From contig JACVTC010000010.1 of assembly GCA_016946835.1 (NCBI GenBank), positions 623,501 to 687,500 on the forward strand: a DNA stretch of 64,000 nt, written 5' to 3'. Every line of letters starts with the position of its first letter. Position 1 is the stretch's first letter. The position numbers and the translations under genes are program-made. The stretch is from Neocallimastix lanati (nom. inval.). Lineage: Eukaryota; Neocallimastigomycota; Neocallimastigomycetes; Neocallimastigales; Neocallimastigaceae. The notes beneath the pieces were generated by a model. That model was not told the DNA's origin. It saw nothing but the letters and a program-made list of their open reading frames with translations, and did no database searches. This document shows positions 1 to 10,742 of the stretch, one piece after another.

Positions 1-697
1 AAGTTTCTTAAATATTATCAATAATTCTATATTTTTATTATTAATATCAATATCTATAATTTAACCTTAAATTTTATTATTTTATTAAAGTGTTTATTAT
101 CAATATTAATATTTTATTTTTATTTTCAAATATATTATTATATTATTATTATATTGTATCAATATTAAACTTGTATTCTTTTTAGTATTTTATTTTATTT
201 TTAAATTGATTATTTAATATTTTTATTCCCCACAAATAAAATCAAATCTTAATTGATTAATAATAAATATTAAATATATTATAGTTTTTAAATTTATTTT
301 ATATAAAATATAAGAATATTATATTAACATTCTTGATTAAAATAACTTTATTTTTCTGTAAAATCTTTTTCTTTTTAAATTTTGTTTGTTACTTTTCGTA
401 TATATTAAATAATTTAGTTTTAGTATATGAAAAATAATATAAAATTATATAAACAAAATTTATTAAAATAAAAATACTTATGAATTAGTTAATTTAAATT
501 AATATAAAATTTTAAGTAATTAGTAATAGTAAATATTTTTTTTTAAATATGATAATAAAATGTAGAAAGGCTTTACATATTTATTTTTTTTTCAAAAAGT
601 ATAAATAAGTGAAGTTTTTCAATAATTAAAATGTAGACAGAAAAATATCAAAAATAAATAATTAAATAAAAATTCTAATAAAACCCGAACCGTAACA
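1..697 (+). repeat. E1 5' LTR, partial
   Basis: This matches 8214-8903 with a few substitutions and small indels, for example a 7-nt CTTTTTC-type insertion near 370. It ends in TAACA. A TATA box (TATAAATA, 600-607) lies about 90 bp before the LTR end and is the likely promoter core. Confidence 0.9.
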
Positions 698-704
698 TAA
701 TTTA

Positions 705-722
705 TGGTGGAGATATCGGGGA
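705..722 (+). promoter_or_regulatory. E1 minus-strand primer binding site
   Basis: The 18-mer TGGTGGAGATATCGGGGA begins 7 nt after the LTR. It starts with TGG, complementary to a tRNA CCA end. The identical 18-mer follows the 5' LTRs of E2 and E3. It predicts a tRNA with acceptor 5' strand GGAGATA and discriminator A. I could not name that tRNA. Confidence 0.8.
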
Positions 723-783
723 CTATTAGAAAAATAAAATTTAATATTATTTATTAATTAAATTATTTAACAAAGCCTTGGAT

Positions 784-936
784 ATAGATTTCCGGGCTAA
801 GTTTAACCTACATAGTAATTGGGCTAGTAGGCTCTGGACTGCTGTATTTTATATTGAATACAGTAGCCGTGGTACCCGCGTGGCATGACGCCGTGAAGAG
901 TCAAGCTGCACGTCAGACAGGGTATACTATCAGATT
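784..936 (+). promoter_or_regulatory. Conserved structured leader RNA, E1 copy
   Basis: This block of about 153 nt is far more GC-rich than its surroundings and recurs in E2 (10420-10569) and E3 (21467-21620). A hairpin at 842-848/857-863 pairs CTGTATT with AATACAG around an 8-nt loop; the other copies change both sides. A long-range helix ATAGTA/TACTAT can close the block in all three. Position between primer site and gag suggests packaging, dimerisation or translation control. The function is unknown. Confidence 0.75.
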
Positions 937-1005
937 ATCCATAAGTTTTGTTAAATAATAATAATTAATAATTTAATATTAATATTAATAATAATAAAAG
1001 TTATA

Positions 1006-1050
<45 letters not shown>

Positions 1051-1478
1051 TTGGAAAACTTTAGTTTTTGTAGTAACTTTATTTAATTATAGATTATAGA
1101 TAAAAAAATAATAATAAAAAAAAATAATAAAAAGTTAACAAATTTACGAAGTTAATATTCGAGTAAGACAGTGTTAGCTTGCAGGATATTAGTTTCATAA
1201 ACTCTTATTTACAATTTTGCAAGGTTTTGTAGATTGTAAACGCGAGTATCTCAAGGAACAAATCCTTGACAATTAGGCAAATACGCCCTAGAACTATAAA
1301 ACCTTCACGCTGAAGGCAACTACACACTTCAACAGGTGATAGTTTGTTCACTCGCGCAGAAAATAAGAGGTGGGTCAGGTTCGATCCCTGATAAAACCCT
1401 GGTCATTCTTGCGAAGTGACGTTAAAATATATAGTTTTTTTTTTATTTTTATTTTAGGCTTTTATAAATTTGTTCGCC

Positions 1479-1512
<34 letters not shown>

Positions 1513-1634
1513 TTTTTTGCAATAAAATAAAAATATATATATATTTTTTTTCCTTTTATTAAAATAATAAATATTTCATTAATAAATTTTTTTTTATAAA
1601 TAATAAATTAAATTTTTCTTTAGTGTAGAACAAA

Positions 1635-1667
<33 letters not shown>

Positions 1668-2751
1668 TTTTTTTTTTAACCAATAGTATTATCATAGATA
1701 TAGATTTATATATGTAAAAAAAAAAAAAAAAAAAAAAAAATTTTTTTTAATTAATGATAAATATTAAAATAATAAGCAAAAAAAATTTTTTTTTGTAGTA
1801 CAAATTTTTAATTTTTTTTAATAAGAATAAATTTTATAAATAAAATTTTTTTTATATTAATAATTCTAAATAATAAATTGTAATTTTTTTATGTTTATCA
1901 GTTTATTTTATTTTTTTTTTAATATATACATGTACAATATATATATATAGAATATATAAAATTAGATTATTATTATTATTTTTCAAATAAGTGTATTATT
2001 TTTATGATTTTATATAATTAAATTTTTTATAATTAAATTTTTTTTATTGAAATTTTTATAATTGAAATTTTTATAATTGAAATTTTTTTTTTTTTGTGTG
2101 TGTTAAATTTTCTATTATTCGTTATATAATTAATTAAATTTTAATTAAAAAGAAAAATATAAATAAGCTGTCTTACAACTCTCTACGCGGGATAGTTGAA
2201 CACCCACACATAATACTTTATTGTTTTGATCTTGTTGATACTGGGAAGGATACGTTATTATCTTCTTTATTTCTAACAATAAGTTAGCCAAATTAAAAAG
2301 AATTTAATATTGCTACCTTCTTTTTATTAAGTTTCTTAATAATTAACAATCGACATTATCAACTTATCAATAAAGAGCTAAGGGGACTTATTGTAAAGAA
2401 GGGTTAACAAGCTATATATTTGATGGTTCAACACTATATAGTTTGGCTTGTATTTTAACTTTTTATTTAATATTTCATTAAATGTTATAACAAAGAATTA
2501 ATAGAATAATAAATATATACAAAAAAGAAATAAAAATAAAAATAAATATACATTATTATTATTATTTAAGTATTTATACAATTTGCTTTATGTTATATTA
2601 ATTATTTTAATAAAGGAAATAAATATATTAAATAAAATTAAATAAAGAAGTTATTACTACAAATAAATTTAAAAAAAAAATTAAGATATACATATTCTGT
2701 GTATTAATGCTTAAGAGAATATAATAAATATTAAAATTCATAATAAAAAGC
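937..2751 (+). other. E1 long leader, low complexity with embedded structure
   Basis: No coding region is seen. The stretch holds A runs (about 1008-1048, 1640-1665, 1717-1740), an ATT microsatellite (about 1471-1511) and two islands of ordinary composition. One island is the RNA domain at 1223-1398. The other, about 2166-2451, ends in a hairpin (2407-2451) pairing ACAAGC with GCTTGT and TATATA with TATATA. This leader is much longer than those of E2 and E3, so parts are probably insertions. Confidence 0.6.
1223..1398 (+). other. Putative multi-helix RNA domain with T-arm-like hairpin
   Basis: GGTTTTG (1223-1229) pairs with TAAAACC (1392-1398). Inside, CGCGAGT pairs with ACTCGCG and encloses hairpins TCAAGG/CCTTGA (7-nt loop) and CCTTCA/TGAAGG (3-nt loop). 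Just before the closing strand, TCAGG-TTCGATC-CCTGA mimics a tRNA T arm and abuts the 3' closing strand as in tRNA or tmRNA. No D arm, anticodon arm or CCA fits a standard tRNA. It is absent from E2 and E3. The pairings were made by hand from one copy. Confidence 0.45.
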
Positions 2752-2922
2752 TTCAGATTTTTAAATTGCGTTTTTGAGTCTGAATTTATTTTTTTTTTAG
2801 TTTCAGATTTTCGAAGGGTGTTTTCGAGTCTGAATTAATTTATCAGATTTTCAGAGAGAGATTCTGAGTCTGAATTATTATTGGAATAAAGAATTGGATT
2901 GTCAGAGGGTTTTCTGAGTCCA
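2752..2922 (+). repeat. Leader hairpin array, E1 (four hairpins)
   Basis: Four successive hairpins lie at 2752-2784, 2802-2834, 2843-2873 and 2895-2922. Each has an outer stem (TTCAGA/TCTGAA, the same again, TCAGA/TCTGA, TGGA/TCCA), an internal loop of TTT or TTG facing a single G, an inner stem (one is TCGAA/TTCGA, two are TCAGA/TCTGA), and a 5-7-nt apical loop. Outer and inner stems change in compensating fashion while the internal loop stays. The array ends about 120 nt before gag. Confidence 0.75.
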
Positions 2923-3043
2923 TAATTATATTATTATAAAACAAAGATAAATTTATTTTTTTTTTTGTTATTAAATATATTTTTAAAGTAAACATATTTT
3001 TAAATTGGATATCATAGCATTAATACCATTTTTAAATTTTCAA

Positions 3044-3936
3044 ATGGCTGAAAATAAAATCAATTTTAAAAAATTAAAAAAAGAATTAAAAGATATCGAG
3101 AAAATTTCAAAGGAAAATCTCGATATCAAATCTTGGGAATCAGAAATCCGATTATGGATAAAACTTGAGGAAGTTACTGATCCCAAAAAGATTTTTACCG
3201 CCTGCTTACTCACGTCTACTGGAGAGCCTCGCGAAGTTATCCAGGATTTAATTGACAGTTACAGTACCGATTCTGAATCAGAAAGTGAGGACGAAGAAGA
3301 AGAAGAATCTGATTCAGAAGAAAAGAAAAAAGATGAATATCCTTCCTTAAAGGAAATTGTAGAAGCACTAGAAACTTTTTATGGTCTTAAAGAAGACCAG
3401 AATATGTTACTTCGTGAGCTCCGTGCCTTAAGAATTAAAAGAAATGAGTGAGTAAAAGACTTTAATACTCGTTTCCGATCCATATATTTGAAATTAGATA
3501 AGAAAAGAAAGAGACGAGTCAGTGTTCTCGATTATATTGATGCTCTTAGGAACAATGAAGAAGCTTGGAAAAGGGTCTCCCTTAAGGATGACATTTCTTT
3601 AAATCGGGCGTTTGACATTGCCGAAAAGGTTGATAGAGTAATGAATTTGAGACCCTCAAAAGAGTACTCAACTGAAATTGTCAACCCAAGAATAAATATC
3701 ATGAATAATTATCAAAACAACAGAAAAGTAGTAAGGGAGAATTATGAAGTTAGAACCCCAAAAAGAAATAAAGATTACGAATTGGAGGATTTAACAAAAA
3801 AAATGAAAAATCTTACCATTAAAGCCTGTTTTATTGTAGCGATCCAGGACATTTGCAGTATAATTGTCCTAAGTTAAATGCAATTATTCAAGAAAATAAG
3901 AAACGGTTATATAGTGGAAAATCTTTAAACCACTAA
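3044..3936 (+). pseudogene. gag: E1 gag, broken
   Basis: This is the nucleocapsid/capsid precursor of E1. The ATG at 3044 is chosen because it aligns with the E2 gag start; upstream in-frame sequence has only a TTG. The N-terminal Lys/Glu-rich region, an acidic Ser/Glu stretch near residues 75-100 and the LDKKRKRR segment all match E2 and E3. A TGA near 3449 interrupts the frame. A one-base loss near 3832 shifts the zinc knuckle (CSDPGHLQYNC readable in the next frame). After that shift the frame reaches the slippery site and the stop at 3934-3936. Confidence 0.85.
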
Positions 3937-3976
3937 AAGGGAGAGGAAGCACTCCCTATAAAAATAAAATAGCTTC
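3924..3976 (+). promoter_or_regulatory. -1 ribosomal frameshift signal, gag/pol (E1)
   Basis: The slippery heptamer T TTA AAC (3924-3930) is in the gag frame, two codons before the gag stop. After 8 nt, GGGAG (3939-3943) pairs with CTCCC (3952-3956). GAAGC in that loop pairs with GCTTC at 3972-3976, giving an H-type pseudoknot. E2 and E3 have the same layout and spacings. Confidence 0.85.
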
Positions 3977-6900
3977 ATTACAATACAAATCCATTCCTAG
4001 TAGTACAAATGATTATAATAAGGAAGAAAAAGAAGATGCTTCCTATACTAATGAAACTCACAAAGAATCCGATAATGAGAATGATGTAGAATTTATAGTT
4101 AGTGCGACAAAAAGGAAGTTGACGACTAACGATGAAACTAGTGAAAATAATGAAAAGAGACAACGTAAAAGTCTCAAAGATAATCCTACCCCTATAACAA
4201 CTCCTGCAATAAGAAAGATAAAAGAGAAGGAAATAGAAAATAGAATAATTGTTAAAAATAAAAATCAACTACATCCTTCGATAATGGCGCAGCCTAATAT
4301 AAATATTGAGAAAGCCAAAGAAAAACAAATTCGAAATAAAGAAAGAGCTAACTTTGGAAATAATAAAGGAAAAAGGAAGGAAAGGGAGGATAATATTACT
4401 ATAAGAGAAAAGCAAAGTCTGGATTCTTCAAAACAAAGAAATAGCATCAGTACTACTAGTGATAAAATGCATCAACGATTAAATAAATTAATCGATAATG
4501 AAAACGATAAAATTATTAAAACAAAACAAATCAATGAAATGGAAGTTATTGAAGTTCCTGAAAAGCTTAATGACGAAGGTCATGAGAATATTACATTACA
4601 GAAGCTCATAGATTTTCAAGAGCCTAAAGAAAAAGCAACAATTAGTAGAACGCTTAGGAACATCAAGATGTGTAAGGATCAGGAAGAATATGATGTTTTA
4701 CAAGATTTGAATGAAACCAAGTGTAATATTAGTTTCGGTCAGCTCCTCAATGTTTCTCCAAAAGTCAGAAGTCAAGTAAGTCAAGGATTAAAATTAGAAA
4801 AACCTGAAAAGAAAATAATAGGTGCATTAAACAATACTATTGCTGCTGCTACTTTGGTAAATAATATTGATCACTCTTATATTAGCAAAAGTAAGGAAAC
4901 CTCAGAAGAAGATATTGCTATGGTTGATGTAACAGTAGATGAAATTCCTGGTAAAGCACTAATTGATTCTTGTAGCAATCTCAATGTTATCACAAAAAAA
5001 TTTTATGAGAAATTACCTGGAAATTATGAAGAAGTAGGTATTAGTCGTGGAAGGATACGTTTAGCGACTAAGAATGATGAGTATTCGGAAGGAATTATTG
5101 TACGAATACCTGTTAAAATTAATGATTATAAAATGATAGTAGATTTTCGTATAATTGATGATGATGACCCATTTTATGATTTGTTGATTAATTTTCAAAC
5201 TCAAGTAGAACACAATCTTTTTATCCATCCTATAAGATATAGTTTATGTCAATTTAATTCTCAAGGAATAATCGACGTTATAGCTCCTATTAATAATAAT
5301 TTCCAAGAAGAAGAAAAATTAGTATGTATAGTAAGGAAAATACTTGAAGATGAAGACACAACTAATGAATTAAAAAAACTTGAAGGTCTATCTCCGCAAG
5401 AGTATATCCATGATGAAAAATTTTTAGCAAGCCTTTGTAAAGATTATAAAGATTTAATAGTAAAATTACTTGAAGAAAACTTGGACATTATAGCGACATC
5501 TTCTGAAGAATTAACACCGTCAGACTTGGCCCCTCATAAAATTAACTTGAAAGCGAACGCAAAACCTGTTAAACAAAGATGTTACAGAGTAACCAAATTT
5601 AAATCGGATATTATTAAAGAAGAATTAATTAAACTTATTAAGAAAAAGCTAGTTGTACCATCTTATTCAGAATGGTCTTCACCTGTTGTTGTGGTCCCAA
5701 AGGCTAATGGAAAATGGATATTGTGTGTGGACTACCGCAAGGTGAATGATCTAACCGAAAAAGACTCTTATGCCCTTCCATATATTGACGAGATATTTGA
5801 CAGTCTAGATGGTGCCAAAATCTTTACTACTATGGATCTATACTCAGGTTACCATCAAATCCTAATGGACGAAGAAAGTGTTGAAATAACCAGTTTTACA
5901 ACCAAATTTGGCAACTACCAATTCAAAGTTATGCCTTTTGGATTAACTGGAGCTCCGGCTACCTTCCAACGGGAAATGAATAGAATTTTATTTCCTTTAA
6001 TCGGAAAATGTGTTTTCAACTTTATTGATGATATACTTATATATTCAAAAACTGTCGAAGAACATATCCAACACATAAAACAGGTATTAGCAATCTTCAA
6101 GGAACATAAATTAAAAATTAATATTGAAAAATGTCACTTTATGCAAACGGAAGTTGAAGTTCTTGGTCACAAGATTTCTACTAAGGGTCTTAGTCCTCAA
6201 AATAGTAAAATTGAAGCAATTAAAGCCTGGAAAGAACCCACGAATATACATGAGTTAAGATCATTCTTAGGTGCTGTAGGATATTATAGGAACTTTATAA
6301 ATGAATATGCTCAAACCTCAGCTCCTCTTTGTAAGCTATTAAGAAAAGGCGTAAAATATAAATGGAATAATGAACAAAAACAAAGTTTTACCAAATTAAA
6401 AGAAAAATTAATTAATGCTCCTATTTCAAAATATCCTGATTTTTCCAAAGAATTCATTATTCGAACAGATGCATCATATGAAGGTATTGGTGGAGTTTTA
6501 TTGCAGAAAGACGAATCGGAAATAGAACACCCGATTCATTTCATTAGCCGTAGCTTAACCAAAGCAGAAAAGAATTATGGAATAACCGATTTGGAAGGAA
6601 CGGCTTTATATTATTGTATTACTAAATTAAAACCTTATATTATGGGAAGCCCCTTTAGAACCATAGTTTTTACAGATCACAAACCTCTACTAGGTTTATT
6701 TAATAATAAGGAACCGAATAATGCACGACAAACAAGATGGTGTTTGACTGCAAGTATGATAAAAGTGGATATTCGCTATGAGCAAGGTAAAAAGAATGTA
6801 GTAGCCGACGCTTTATCTAGAATGAAGAACGATAAAGAACAAAAGGTATTAGCTATAAAAACGAATAAAGATGATGAAAATGATTCACTTTCTAAAGTAA

Positions 6901-8041
6901 TTAAGAATTTATTGAAGAAAAATTTACAAAGATTGATGGTATAGATTATTTTATAGATGGAAATAATTATAGAAAACTTGCTACCGAAACAAATGAAAAA
7001 CTAAAATTAATTCTCGAAGCACATCATATTGGCCATGAAGGTTATTATAAAACATATCAAAGATTTAGAAAAAGTTACTACTGGAATGATATGGTCAACG
7101 ATATAAAACGGATAATTTCAAAATGCGAAAAATGTCAGTTAAATCGCCCTCAGCCATATCCAGAACCAACCGAAAACATTCCAACAGAAGTTGAAGGCCC
7201 TTTTACTCATCTTGGACTTGATATTATTGGTCCCTTAATAAAGACTGGTAATAAAAACCAATATATCATTGTTGCGGTGGATTATTTCACAAAGTGGGTG
7301 GAGGCTGAACCTACTGAAAATATTACATCTAAGGACATCATTAAGTTTTTAATAAATGTTTTCGCTAGACATGGAGTTCCTCAAGTCATTACAACGGATA
7401 ATGGCGTTCAATTCACATCGGATATGACTAAAATATTCCTGGACTTATATGATGTTTACGTAAAATTTACTACTACCTATCACCCAGAAAGTAATGGATT
7501 GGTTGAAAATAGGAATAAAGAAATTGGTAAATTATTGAGATTACTTGGTGAAGAAAATAAAGACTGGGATGAGGTATTACCTTCAGCCTTGTGGGCCCTT
7601 AGAACTACAAAGAATTCTGTAACCAAACATTCTAGCTTCGAATTAGTTTATGGTCGTGAGGATCAACAGCCTTTCGACATTGCTGCTAGACCTACACAAG
7701 GAGTGAATAAATCTTCAGATGAAATTCTTTTAGAAAAATTTATCTCACATTATAGGTGGACCATGGAAGCAGCTGAAAATGTAAAGAACGCAAGTAAATA
7801 TTGGGCCAATCGAAGGGAAGAAAAAAATAGCATGAAAAATTCCAAAAACATAAGAATCGGTGATTTAGTTCTTGTTCGAAATTTTAGTCGTTCTAAATTA
7901 GAACCTTATTTTGTCGGTCCTTTAAAAGTAATAAAAAAACAATTTAATACCGTAACACTTGCGGACCCAAATACTATGATTCAAATGAATCGTAATGTTC
8001 ATTTGAAAAATATAGTAAAGTATAACTCAGCTATAGATTAG
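3930..8041 (+). pseudogene. pol: E1 pol (protease-RT-RNase H-integrase), frameshifted
   Basis: Entry is by -1 shift at 3930; the frame is open from there, with no ATG needed. Protease carries LIDSCSNL near 4961, so DSC stands where most retroviral-type proteases have DSG/DTG. RT has the DYRKVN region, MDLYSGYHQI and a FIDD catalytic motif near 6019. RNase H follows (TDASYEG, DLEGTAL, TDHKPL, DALSRM). Near 6903 a small deletion breaks the frame. From about 6908 the other frame is open through the HHCC zinc finger, DIIGPL, TTDNGVQFTS and the ENRNKE integrase motifs to 8041. There is no chromodomain. Confidence 0.88.
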
Positions 8042-8064
8042 CTTGAGTCTTAGTGGGGGCATCT

Positions 8065-8903
8065 TGGTAAAGAACGAACATATAATGGATTATTAATTAG
8101 AATTTCAACTTACTTTAGAATCCATTATATTATTCTTTACTTAATATTACTTTACTATATTTTCTATACTAAAATATTTTCTAAGTATATTTTTTTTTTT
8201 ATATTTTTATTAAAAGTTTCTAAAATATTATCAATAATTTTATATTTTTATTATTAATATCAATATCTATAATTTAACCTTAAATTTTATTATTTTATTA
8301 AAGTGTTTATTATCAATATTAATATTTTATTTTTATTTTCAAATATATTATTATATTATTATTATATTGTATCAATATTAAACTTGTATTCTTTTTAGTA
8401 TTTTATTTTATTTTTAAATTGATTATTTTATATTTTTATTCCCCACAAATTAAATCAAATCTTAATTGATTAATAATAAATATTAAATATATTATAGTTT
8501 TTAAATTTATTTTATATAAAATATAAGAATATTATATTAACATTCTTGATTAAAATAACTTTATTTTTCTGTAAAATCTTTTTAAATTTTGTTTGTTACT
8601 TTTCGTATATATTAAATAATTTAGTTTTAGTATATGAAAAATAATATAAAATTATATAAACAAAATTTATTAAAATAAAAATACTTATGAATTAGTTAAT
8701 TTAAATTAATATAAAATTTTAAGTAATTAGTAATAGTAAATATTTTTTTTTAAATATGATAATAAAATGTAGAAAGGCTTTACATATTTATTTTTTTTCA
8801 AAAAGTATAAATAAGTGAAGTTTTTCAATAATTAAAATGTAGACAGAAAAATATTAAAAATAAATAATTAAATAAAAATTCTAATAAAACTCGAACCATA
8901 ACA
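8065..8903 (+). repeat. E1 3' LTR
   Basis: It follows the G-rich plus-strand primer (AGTGGGGGCATCT, from 8052). It begins TGGTAAAG, ends TAACA, and is 839 bp. The following four bases are ATAA, and then E2 begins. Confidence 0.88.
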
Positions 8904-8907
8904 ATAA

Positions 8908-9386
8908 TGATAAGAATGTACTAAATAATGCATTCTTAATTAAATCTACGATTTATTTCTAATACATTATGTGTACATTATTATTTTTGTACTTTAATAA
9001 ATTTTTAAATCCAAAGATCAAAAATTAAATCAAAAATTATATTAAACTTTATATTTTTATATTAAATCTTATATTAATAGTAATATTTTTATATATTTAA
9101 AACTTATACTAGCAATATTAATAATAAATCTTATTTTTTTTTTATATTAATAATGAAAATTTGTATTAATAATATTTTTATATATTGATAATTAAAAATT
9201 TATATATTATATTTTAACTTTTATTATAAAATTTTATATCGAAATGTTTTATTTTATATTGAAAAATATTTTATTTTATTAAAAACCTTTATATTAGAAT
9301 AGTATTTTTATTTCTATTTGAATATTTTAACAGATTGTAATAAAAATTATAGCCAATTAAATAAATTCTTATCGGTAATATTTTAG

Positions 9387-9420
<34 letters not shown>

Positions 9421-9728
9421 TGTTTTATTAATATTATAAATGTATTTTATTTATATTGTTATAATTAAATTTTATATAATTGATTATAAAATTCAATTTA
9501 AATTTAATAGTTTTTATAAAAAAAAATTAAATAAAATGTAATTTAGTGGCAAGAACAACTTTTATGCCTTGAAAAAAGTATAAATAGTTGTAAATTTTGC
9601 TACCAATTTTTAAAAACCATCAAATAAAATAAAATAAATTTAATAAAATAAATAAATAAAATAATAAATAAATAAATAAAATTTGTGTTTCTTGCTTTAT
9701 TTTTATTTAATTCTCTAAAACCTTAACA
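8908..9728 (+). repeat. E2 5' LTR
   Basis: It begins TGATAAG and ends TTAACA, following the TG...CA rule. The TATA box TATAAATA is at 9579-9586. The same LTR recurs at 15883-16703 and, as a solo copy, at 18075-18884. Confidence 0.93.
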
Positions 9729-9734
9729 TTTATA

Positions 9735-9752
9735 TGGTGGAGATATCGGGGA
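9735..9752 (+). promoter_or_regulatory. E2 minus-strand primer binding site
   Basis: The 18-mer is identical to that of E1 and starts 6 nt after the LTR end. Confidence 0.82.
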
Positions 9753-10036
9753 ATTAAATAGAAATAATAGTAAATAACATAGATTTTTTTTAATTTTTTT
9801 TTTATTTTATATTGATAAACAAGTAAGTCGTTAATCCTTTGATTAACCTATGGTGCTTGTTTGATATATATAAAAAAAAATTTTTTTTTAAATAAGTAAA
9901 ATTAAGATTCTAAAAAAAAGATTGTAAATTATAACAAGGAGCGGATAGAGCTCATATACAGTGTATTTCCAGAAAACAACAAAATATCTATTATTCATAG
10001 TAGGTTATTGGATAATAGTTATTTTGGGAATTAATT

Positions 10037-10166
10037 GGAAAGTAGACGAAGGTATTTAGTTACCGACCCTGTAATAATAGTTCAGCCTTCAACGTTTCAA
10101 CACACGAAGGTGCGGGTACTTTCCAAGCACTGGCGAATAAGGAGCTTACGTCACCGAAGGCGTAAG
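10037..10166 (+). other. Putative structured RNA domain in E2 leader
   Basis: GGAAAGTA (10037-10044) pairs with TACTTTCC (10117-10124) and encloses GAAGG/CCTTC. A second hairpin, CTTACG/CGTAAG (10145-10166), follows. Upstream, near 9826-9867, ACAAG/CTTGT encloses GTTAAT/ATTAAC. Composition is much less AT-rich than the flanks. A 65-codon ORF lies across it (10035-10232) but starts at TTG and has no recognisable content. The domain is unrelated in sequence to the 1223-1398 domain of E1. Confidence 0.45.
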
Positions 10167-10419
10167 ATTGTTTTTTTTTATATTTTTTTTTTATTTTTCT
10201 TTGTGCTAGTTATAAGGCACTTTATTATATAAAGTATCAGACTTTGGCTAACTTCGCCATTTAAATTTTTTTTATTTTTTTTTATTACTGATACTTTATT
10301 TGTTTAATAATTCCTGTAAAAGAATCTTAATTTACTTTGAAAATATTGTGTTTTTAGTTAATTTTTATTAGTTAATAAAAATATTATTGAATACTTTTAA
10401 AATTTTTTTTATTCCGTAC

Positions 10420-10569
10420 ATAGATTATCGGATTAAGTTTATCCTACATAGTAATTGGGCTAGTGGGCTCTGAACTGCTATATTTTATATTGAATATAGT
10501 AATCGTGGCACACGCGTGGCATGACACCATTAGGTAAGCTGCACGTTAGACAGTGTGTACTATCAGATT
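10420..10569 (+). promoter_or_regulatory. Conserved structured leader RNA, E2 copy
   Basis: The second copy of the shared leader block. The hairpin at 10478-10484/10493-10499 is CTATATT/AATATAG; relative to E1 a G-C pair has become A-T on both sides. The conserved ACGCGTGGCATGAC and TACTATCAGATT segments are present. Confidence 0.78.
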
Positions 10570-10742
10570 GTACGACAATAAAGATTATTTTTTTTGTATT
10601 TAATAATTATAATTAATTAATAATTTTATTAGCTATAACAATACAATATTTATCGTTTAAAAAGAAAAATTTTTGAAAGGTGAAAATAATAAATAAAACT
10701 TTGCTTCTAAATTTATTACTACAAATATACTAAATTACAAAA

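Larger units (their letters stand above)
1..8903 (+). mobile_element. E1: decayed Ty3-type LTR retrotransposon, left end cut by window
   Basis: The element runs from a partial 5' LTR through a tRNA-type primer site, a long structured leader, gag, pol, a G-rich plus-strand primer and a complete 3' LTR. Position 1 aligns with about 8214 in the 3' LTR, so roughly 150 bp of the 5' LTR lie outside the window. Gag has an in-frame stop and a frameshift, and pol has a frameshift before integrase, so this copy cannot encode its own proteins. It is homologous to E2 and E3 along gag and pol. Integrase ends without a chromodomain. Confidence 0.93.

Noticed and set aside
784-936. Hammerhead or HDV-like ribozyme
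   Set aside because: No CTGATGA/GAAA core and no convincing nested double pseudoknot was found by eye.
1223-1398. tRNA with intron, tmRNA or group I intron
   Set aside because: Only the T-arm-like hairpin and a closing helix fit. No D arm, anticodon loop, CCA, tag ORF or group I core motif could be found.
10035-10232. 65-codon ORF in E2 leader
   Set aside because: It starts at TTG, has a low-complexity hydrophobic end and overlaps a better-supported RNA domain.
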